Assembly (NCBI GenBank): GCA_958450325.1
Contig: OY288241.1
Coordinates: forward strand, 37,376,778 to 37,440,777
DNA from: Agrostemma githago
Lineage: Eukaryota; Streptophyta; Magnoliopsida; Caryophyllales; Caryophyllaceae
Length of the DNA: 64,000 nucleotides
Direction: 5' to 3'
Shown: in pieces, positions 56,813 to 64,000 of the stretch
Numbering within the stretch: the first letter of the stretch is position 1
How the letters are laid out: each line of letters opens with the position of its first letter
Position numbers and translations under genes: made by a program
Notes under the pieces: generated by a model
Database searches by the model: none
Told to the model about the DNA's origin: nothing
What the model saw: the letters and a program-made list of their open reading frames with translations, nothing else

Positions 56813-57081
56813 CTAGTGTAGATCCCGTGCGATTGCACGGTATTTTGTAGATGAAGTATAAATAGGTGAATTGGGCGATTACTTAGGTTTAGAATACACG
56901 ATATATACCAAAAAGACAATAGTTCAAAGCAAATGTAGCACATATTAAGTGTACACACTTTGATAAATAATAATTTGTTCAGAAATGGAGGAATCATAAA
57001 TCCATCACGCAACTCAGGGTCTGTAGTATCAGAAAGGCAAGAGACAGCAAAGCACCAACTTGAAATAAAGAAGAATCCATG
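56813..57081 (-). mobile_element. Helitron-like 3' end (second copy)
   Basis: Minus strand: hairpin CCGTGCAATCGCACGG, eight bases, then CTAG followed by T. Same family of ends as at 11762. Truncated on its 5' side by the LTR beginning at 57082. Confidence 0.65.
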
Positions 57082-59982
57082 TGTGGACGTGGCAAGGTCC
57101 ATCCCAACGCGGCCACGCGCGGGTTTGGATAAGCAAATGAATCTCGTGATAAGATTGTTCAAGAATTGAAACTTAAATCGTAGTTGGAGTCCCCACCGAA
57201 CTTTGTTGGAGTTCGGACCCGTTCGAACCCACTCTGTACTTAGGCGTATCGCGCACAAAGCACGGCTTGCCTTACAATACTAGAGTTTGTGGGGTTCGTC
57301 CCTTTGCATAACGATATCACTCTCGCATTATCGAATATCGTATATCGAATGACTCTCGTTGCCAATGGTTTCGAGCATCCGGAAACCAAAGGTTCTGATA
57401 AGGGGTGAAGGTACGTGTTAGGAAGTCCACAAACGACACCCAACCCCGTACGCACATAAAGGCCTCTACTAAGATATTGATTAGTGTTTAAGGTACGCGC
57501 GTTAGTAAGATGATGAAAATGTATGACAATCACTATTTTAGGCTACACATGCGAATTAAGTGTTCACTACGTCGTCTAATGCATCTTTAGGATTTGTCGA
57601 AGTTGAATTTAGCATGCGATGTTCATTTGAAAACAATAAATGCGAAACAACGAATATAAATAGCTTGAAAATAGATTACAAGTTACACGGGCGGAACACA
57701 ACCCGAATTTCACAATACGACAAGCAATAACAATATCGAATTAGAAACGATAAAGTGAACTATAAACGGACTTGTAAATAGAAAACGTAAACTGAACCCA
57801 CAAACAGAATAGCGGAACAGACTCCGACCAGCTATGCATTATGTTGCATGCTGATGAGAGAACAGAACCCGATGGGTCAGTGTGGACGTCTGTCCGCACC
57901 CACGCGGCCCCCTCCCGGTCGGGGGACGATCCGATCTCGCATTCGGGGCGATGTTACGGACCTCGATTTGGATGACGATTCAAACTTGTACTAGACGGAT
58001 GCGGGCACTCGTGTTTCCGTTGGAATCGATCGAGTCGTGGTTGTAAATGTTTAAAGGCCAATTTGTTTGGTAAGACGATCTTTTTAGTGAACCGAATTCG
58101 TTGCCAATTTGTGGAGTCGCCACCGAGTCAATTATGGGGACTCGGAAACCGTTCAAGTCAAATTTGATCCTTAGCCGGCTCAAAGCTGAGTGGCACGGGA
58201 CCTAAAGATAAAGACTTGTACCCTTAAGCACTCCATGCCTGTAATGACTCTCATTGTCAACGGTTTCGGACATCCAGAAACCGTTGATTCTGAGTACGGG
58301 GTGAGGGTACGTACTGGGAAGCCAACGTCCGCTAGACATCGACACCCAATCCCGCCCGCATATAGCGGTCTCTACTAATCAATCGGTGGGCTGATAACTT
58401 TGTTCCTTTGTTGTGGCGGAAGTACTGTAACATCCATTGTTTTAACTCTATATCTTTGCTACGTCGGTTGTTTTAAGGACAAATGAGCTTTGTTGTCGAA
58501 GTAGTTGCGTTTATTCTTTGCATGCGATTTCACGTGACAAGCATGCCATGAAAAGATGCACATAGGAGAGTAGAGAGTACTAATATTATACGTATTAGCA
58601 AATCAGTTTTAACATGATAATATGGATATTAGTCGTTCTCGTGGTATACCTTACCTGGTATTCTGCTTAAGATGCATTTGCTCGGTATTAATAGGGATTC
58701 TTCAAACCGTGTAAGGTGAGCACCGGGACTAATATGGAACCCGACCATCGTTTTGTTCAGTTTTAGCTTGTTTACGTTTTGGATTCCGTGTTAGGTGATT
58801 TAGCATGCGATTATAATGTCATAAAAGCAATAAATCATATGAAAGCTGTAAATACGAATGTAAGTAAATCACATAGTGAGGAGTTGCACCCTCAAAGTAT
58901 ACGCTAAACGGGACACGATGCATAAATAGTTGAGAACGGATCTCGGAACTACTCGGGTCTATTTAGGGTGTTTTAGTGTTTATTGTTGAAGTTGGAACGT
59001 TAGGTATGTTTATAACGTGCCACGGACCTAACGTCCACGTTTAACATTATCGTAGTGCATAATAAAAAAAATACAGAAATGTAAAGTTTTGTTTAGATGA
59101 CAACCTAGTGATGGTTCGACTTCGAGGGCGGATCCTCCTAGCTTGCCTTGTGATGATTTCGGCAGAGTTCTGTTACCACGACTGGTTATGCAGTTAATCC
59201 GGCAGAGCTTCTGCTACTAGATTCGGGGTAGCTAGTCGAACACATGCACCTCGGGATCGAGTGGAGTGCTCAAAGGTGAGGAGTATTGTCAATTCGCTTA
59301 TCGGGACTACGATCGAGTGGATCGTTGGCTTGGGTGTCGGAGTGCGAGCCCAAGTTAGAGAAAAAACACGTAAAGAGTAAGAGGGAGAAGAGAAGAAGAA
59401 GTGTTGTGCGCATTTCACATCGCCTAGATGAATGAGATGAGGAGGGGGTATATATAGGTGCTCACGCGATTCACATCGCCCAGATGGACGACTGAGTCTA
59501 GGCGCACCAGAACTCAGGCGCCTGGGTTTGTGCGCATGAGTTGTAAGACGCCCGGGGTGAGGCGCCTGGGATTTTGAATATACGATTTTGAAACTTTCCA
59601 AAACCAAGAAGATGTGTATAATATCATATATTGAGGATTAAGTCTCCTCCTTTACCCTAGCGCGCCGTTGCACTAGGTGGGCTTCGGGTGTGCATCCCGA
59701 GGTTTGCTCGGCCCGATGTGCTGACTCAGGTTTGACTTTTCATATTTCGGGACCGATTTGGAGTTTCGGTGTCGGAATTAACTCTAATTAGTGTTGACGC
59801 GACTGTAATGACACGACTAAGGCTGTCTTGATGCCAAATTAATCTTTCCGAGTAATTATTTGATTCGTTCTATAGAAAAACTATCTAAAACATCGTAATC
59901 TCGCATCACGTTGCAGTCCGATCGTCAACGGGTGTTTATCGGGCACTTCTGCAGCCCCCAGGTCCAAATCTGGGTATCTAAA
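57082..59982 (-). repeat. LTR of a second Tat-type gypsy element (3' LTR, 2901 bp)
   Basis: On the minus strand it starts TTTAGATACCCAGATTTGG (degenerate TGTAGACACC), has TATATATACCCC near 59460-59448 and ends CCACGTCCACA at 57082. Length and landmarks match the LTRs at 11882 and 25670, but sequence is strongly diverged. Before the TATA box it carries CAGGCGCCTGAG-type palindromes instead of ACTCGAYCGAGT. A segment of ~130 bases near its end (57352-57475) is duplicated at 58246-58378. The element body lies to the right. Confidence 0.8.
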
Positions 59983-59999
59983 GAAGCCCCCACTTTGAC
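59983..59999 (-). promoter_or_regulatory. Polypurine tract of second Tat-type element
   Basis: Minus-strand CAAAGTGGGGGCTTC adjoining the LTR; counterpart of AGAGTGGGGGCTC at 25656. It establishes that the element is on the minus strand. Confidence 0.8.
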
Positions 60000-60185
60000 T
60001 GAGGCTTGGACATGGTGAAAGTCAAAGTATAGCCGCCCAAGTCAATCGAGGATTACGACCTGGTGGCTGTCCGATCATGTCCTTTTAAGTCCGTTGGACT
60101 ACGTATTGAGGCTTTTTTGGTTTGGTTATGCTTGTACTGTCTCGGTTTGCAGCCCCCAAGTCCGATAAGGACCATCTCGGGATTT

Positions 60186-62394
60186 ATGACATGCTTAGAG
60201 GTCTATTCTCAGAAGCTTAGTCCCGCGGCAAAGGAGATTATCGCGAGGATGGCTCTGGGCCCCGGAGTCGAACACTGGGTCCGGTTGGTGGGTTGCAAGA
60301 GGAAGTGCAACCTTATGGTGATCAGAGCGATGGTAGATCACTTTCACGACACTACCTCGACCTTCCACATGCCTTTTGGGGAGGTCGGAATGACCTTGGA
60401 GGACTTCAGTGTTATCACAGGCCTACCCTAGGGTCCGGAGTTGATTAGATGGGCTGCCGAGGGCCCTAAATTAGATAGCTATGAGGTCTGGGGATGGATC
60501 GGGGATTGTTTGGAGCGGGAGGCTTATAGTACGCCTCATGCTCTGGTGAGTTCTTACATTACCGACCACTTCGAGAGGGTGGCGGCATTAGAGGGTCGAG
60601 CACCTAACACGCCGGTGCAGGATGCCCGGCTGTGGTTGTGGTATTTTCTAGGGTCGACCTACTTCTCTAATATGGGCGAGGGGTTTAGTATTAGGGTTTT
60701 GCCCTTCCTAGCTGATTTAGATCAGCTAGGACATTTTGATTCGGTGACCGTGGCCTTCGCGGAGATGACCCGCTGCTTGCAAGTCATGGTGAGGCCACTG
60801 CAAGTGGAATCGGCCTCGGCTTTGCCCATCGTGAGCCCAGGTCTCGTGCTAGAGGTTGGACATTGCCCCTATATTTGTTTCTCGGGTTTTGCTTAGTTTG
60901 GTCTAGTTTTGCTAATGATGTTTTCCTTTGGGTTTTGTAGGCTTGGATCTATTCCTACTTTCCTCGATTGGCACCTAAGATGGTACGTGCTCGTCCGGTT
61001 AGGTTCCCGGCGGGGATCGAACGAAGACTGGCTCAGGCCAAGAGTACGACGAGTCACTCCCCGTCGGAGAACGTGCTGGTGAACTAGCTGGGCCTTGAGG
61101 ACGTAAGTTTCCATCTTACGACTTGTTTTCTTTATTAGCCCCCTAGGTTTAGGATTATTGAGGCGCCAATTTTCTTTGTGTAGTTTGTGGCCCATCTTTG
61201 GGTCGATTACGAGGGTGTGCCTGCGTATGTGGCGGCGGAGCTGAGGCCTAGGAGTTACAGGAGGATGCTCCTTCCTGCTCTATTTTGCCCAGTTTGGTAT
61301 CTGGGCAAACGGTTGGTGCGTCAGTGCTTGTATGACGATTTCAGGGTGCCGGTTGATCCTCCCCGGACTATGTTTAGACCACCGACCGCCACAGAGGTCC
61401 TCGAGGGTAGGGATGGAGAAGGAGGTGATGCTCTACTGGTACTTGGCGCCTCCTAGCTGCCTCACGTCAGCCACCGGCTAGCTTGCCACCGCCTCGTGGT
61501 GAGTACTCGATCTTTATTTTAGGGCTTGTTTTGCTCCATGGCTTAATTGCTTATTCGCGCCTTGACTGGTTTGCTTTTCCTTTAGCTGGCCGATCCGGCT
61601 GATGTTGTTCAGCCCCCAAACTTCCCCTTGACGCTGCTTAGGGTCGATGCAGCAGGGGTAGCCTTCAATGAACTTCTCCCCCCGTGCTCCGCCAAAGTGA
61701 TGGATGCTGGGATAGAGTGGCGTGACCGGGTGTACCGGATAAGTTTCGATTTTTGACTTGGATTTGGGTTCTAAGGGCCAGGTTTTGTTTGGCTAACTCG
61801 TTTGTTTTTTTGCCTCTTATGTTTCGTCGGCTTGTCATCAGCGGTTGTGACAGGCCGCCAACTGCTTTCGGGCCTATGCGTCGAGGGTCTCCCGTGATAC
61901 TTCGGGATCTTGATCGGTGAGTATGTGTATCTAGGATTTGGCTTTTCAGGTTGTTTGTATGTTTTCCTAAAGCATAAGTGTATTTGCAGGATAACCCGGA
62001 CATGACGGGGCAGCTGGAGACTCGGGTGACCGAGCTCGAGGCGGAAGGGGCTGATCTGCGACAGCTCCTGCGGTCCCAGGACGACGAGATTGCCCAACTT
62101 AAGGAGCGGTTAGCTCGGTCTCAAGATGAGACCTCAGCGCAGGGGGAGGCTAGGCTAGGGGATGAGATGGAGAGGGAGGTTGAGGCTAAGGGTCACGCTA
62201 CGGGCACCACCGAGGATGTTGGAGGGATTCCCGAGACAGCAACTCTAGATATGTTGTCGGGGATGGATGGTAGTGAGTCTCCTACCTTCGTCTTGGTGGA
62301 TCTTGGTTTGGATGACCACATCGGTGAGCTTGTAATAGCTATAGGCGCAGCTTCTAGGGGTCCTCCCTATTTTGTGAACTTGGCTTGTGTATGA
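60186..62394 (+). pseudogene. Plant mobile domain (PMD) gene antisense to second Tat-type element, broken
   Basis: Exon 1 (60186-60854) has LSPAAKEIIARMALGPGVEHWV, TFHMPFGEVGMTLEDFSVITGLP, the hallmark of plant mobile (aminotransferase-like) domains, and later WLWYFLGSTYF. Exon 2 (60941-61102) gives AWIYSYFPRLAPKM; exon 3 (61184-61498) gives LPALFCPVWYLGKRLVRQ. Less certain exons follow at about 61586-61730 and 61840-61919. The last (61990-62394) encodes a coiled coil (TRVTELEAEGADLRQLL). In-frame TAG codons at 60429, 61085 and 61454 show decay. Upstream start GTG at 60063 is unlikely; ATG 60186 fits. Same position and orientation as the antisense gene at 22801-24739, but a different protein type. 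Confidence 0.75.
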
Positions 62395-62548
62395 ATTTGT
62401 ATATTTTTTATTTTTTAAAGACTTTTAGTGTTCAGATTGATTTGTTTAGTCTTGCGTTTCATTTTGTGAGATGTTGGCAAGTAATCACTTCAGGTTCGTT
62501 TGTTTGCGATTTCGATATAGTTTTAGTATGTTTTAAATGCGTTAGTGT

Positions 62549-64000
62549 AGACACCCACATTTGGCCATTAGGTGTCTATAGTAGTTTCCGACAAACACCC
62601 GATGATGATCGGACGCGAACGTGCTTTAAATACTCGAATATGGGCTCAAAATCATTGGCATTTAGCTTGGGCTTTTTATGGAGTACAAATTTCACAAAAC
62701 CAACCTCAAAATCAGACCCAGTGGGTCATTTCGAATCAAATAAGACTAATTTGGGTCGAATCCGACACCAGGGGCAAAACCGTCTTTTAGCGACCAAGTC
62801 AAAACCCGGTCAAAGATATTTTCGAAACACACGGACCAGCCGTGTCACTTCACGAGTCTGGGCTAGACTCAAATGCTACAAAAAATCAGCTACGACAAGT
62901 ATTAAACAATTCCGTTAAGGATAGAATTCGATATCAAGTAGGAATTCTATCCGAACACCCGATCAAACACTCGACCGAGCATCAAATACTCGGCCGAGCA
63001 GCCCTCATTCCAGCCGAGATACGTTTCTTCCTCACCAAGAAAAGGAATTCTCGTTTCTTTCAACTTCTTACATTTCCTATCCAAACCGGTATTTCTTGTC
63101 ATCTAAGCAAGAATACTTCTCCTAGCCTTCTATCCTATAAATAGGACCCTTTAGCATCAACATAAACAGAGGATACGACATTCACAATTACACATACCAT
63201 ACATTAAAATCATACACACACGACTCATACAAAAACCCGAGATCACGCCCGAAGAAACCGGCCACCTCACCCGCCACTTCACCCGTCCAAATCAAACCAC
63301 CATAACTCTCCTACGTTACCTCGACGCTCCTGTGTCCAAACCACGTTCCGAGTAAACAAAGCATGTAGGTTGAGGGTGTAAAATCAAACCCGACTTCTCT
63401 TTCTCTCCCTTCCTTTCTCTCGTTTCATTTTCTGTTTTGTCGTCGTCGGTCGTTTTTTTATGGGTCGTCGTCGTCGCGTCTTTTTTAATATCGATAATAC
63501 AAAAATATTTTCATATACAACGAAACGTTCTTAAAAATACGATACTGATTCTCTAATCAAATATCGTACTGAAAAAAGAACTACATTAATCTCGTTGATG
63601 CTTAAAAACCGTTATATGATTTCGTAAGACAAAATACGACGATTTTTAACCGCGGAGAGAATCAAACATCGTTTTTTTAGTTTAATTTTACAAAACGATT
63701 TTCAAAACTTTTTTTTATCTTTTCTAAAAATCATTCCGAGTATTTGATATCGATTTCATAATCGAATATTGAATACGATGAATATCGAAAATATTAAGTC
63801 GACTACAAATTATGCCATATTTGTACGCGATCTAATAAAACCATCGATTTTCTAAAAAAAAACGATTTCGAAACAGCCCGTCACGTGACCCGCCGGCATC
63901 ACGGGCGAGTCGCCTGACCCGCGCGGGTCGCGCCTGTCCCGGGCGAGGCGCCCGGCCGGCTGGAAAACGTGGCATAATTTCGTTTTTTTTTATTATTCTG
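62549..64000 (+). mobile_element. LTR of a third Tat-type element, cut by window edge
   Basis: Starts TGTAGACACCCACATTTGG and follows the U3 landmarks of the LTR at 11882 (CCGACAAACACCCGATGATG, CCCAGTGGGTC). It has CTCGACCGAG and CTCGGCCGAG palindromes at 62972-63000, a TATA box (CTATAAATA, 63135-63143), GCATGTAGGTTGAGGGTGT at 63361, and a GC-rich palindromic patch at 63885-63962. It is inserted into the body of the second Tat-type element. Confidence 0.85.
63885..63962. repeat. GC-rich palindromic patch in LTR
   Basis: Contains GGGCGAGTCGCC, GACCCGCGCGGGTC and CCGGGCGAGGCGCCCGG. About 80% GC by eye in otherwise AT-rich DNA. It sits where the LTR at 11882 has its second palindrome group. Confidence 0.8.

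Noticed and set aside
1..62549. LTR starts at 1-197 (minus) and 62549 (plus) as the two LTRs of one giant element
   Set aside because: They point away from each other, whereas LTRs of one element are direct repeats. Their sequences differ clearly and the adjoining 5-base sequences (ctatt, gttag) do not match.
62385..63144. Frames of 72-177 codons at the window end
   Set aside because: They run through the LTR start and its promoter region and show no domain.

Overview
This window is plant nuclear DNA, made almost entirely of nested transposable elements with no recognisable host gene. The evidence is Ty1/copia and Ty3/gypsy elements with plant-type LTRs, a CACTA transposon, a Mutator-like element (MULE) with a FAR1-type transposase, RNase H-bearing L1 LINEs, Stowaway-like MITEs and Helitron 3' ends. 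Together they indicate a large, repeat-rich flowering-plant genome, probably a eudicot. Caryophyllales would be my guess, but the sequence does not prove it.

Left half (1-30412): a decayed Ty1/copia element on the minus strand runs from about 30412 to 198. Its 3' LTR is cut by another LTR element (1-197). Its gag is cut by a complete 7.1-kb CACTA element (3581-10720, TSD CCT). Its 5' LTR is cut by a Helitron-like piece whose 3' end is at 11762. That piece carries a young, complete 16.7-kb Ty3/gypsy element of Tat type (11882-28583, TSD ATAAT). The gypsy element has an uninterrupted 2138-aa gag-pol on the plus strand and, between integrase and the 3' LTR, an antisense two-exon gene with its own TATA box. 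Its LTRs and that antisense intron share paired palindromes of the type ACTCGAYCGAGT.

Middle (30413-36229): degenerate AT-rich tandem repeats hold a 5'-truncated L1 LINE (32011-35566, 15-bp TSD) and a MITE. Two more MITEs lie within the Helitron/LTR remnants to the left.

Right half (36230-56435): a giant MULE candidate of about 20 kb with two convergent genes, an arrangement like MuDR. A FAR1-type transposase reads rightward from the left end and a 10-exon gene with two tandem Ulp1-like protease domains reads leftward from the right end. Between them lie two tandem paralogous small ORFs (92 and 98 aa) that I do not recognise. A degenerate minisatellite related to GTGTGACTATACAG fills almost every intron and spacer. 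The MULE was later hit by a 3.5-kb LTR-type insertion (39430-42943, TSD GTGAC) and a second LINE (53971-55806). From 56813 onward there is a second Helitron 3' end, then an LTR (minus strand) of another Tat-type element with a broken plant-mobile-domain gene antisense to it. The window ends in a third related LTR (62549 onward). Most coding regions carry premature stops. The clear exceptions are the gypsy gag-pol, its antisense gene, the CACTA TNPA-like gene and the two small MULE ORFs.
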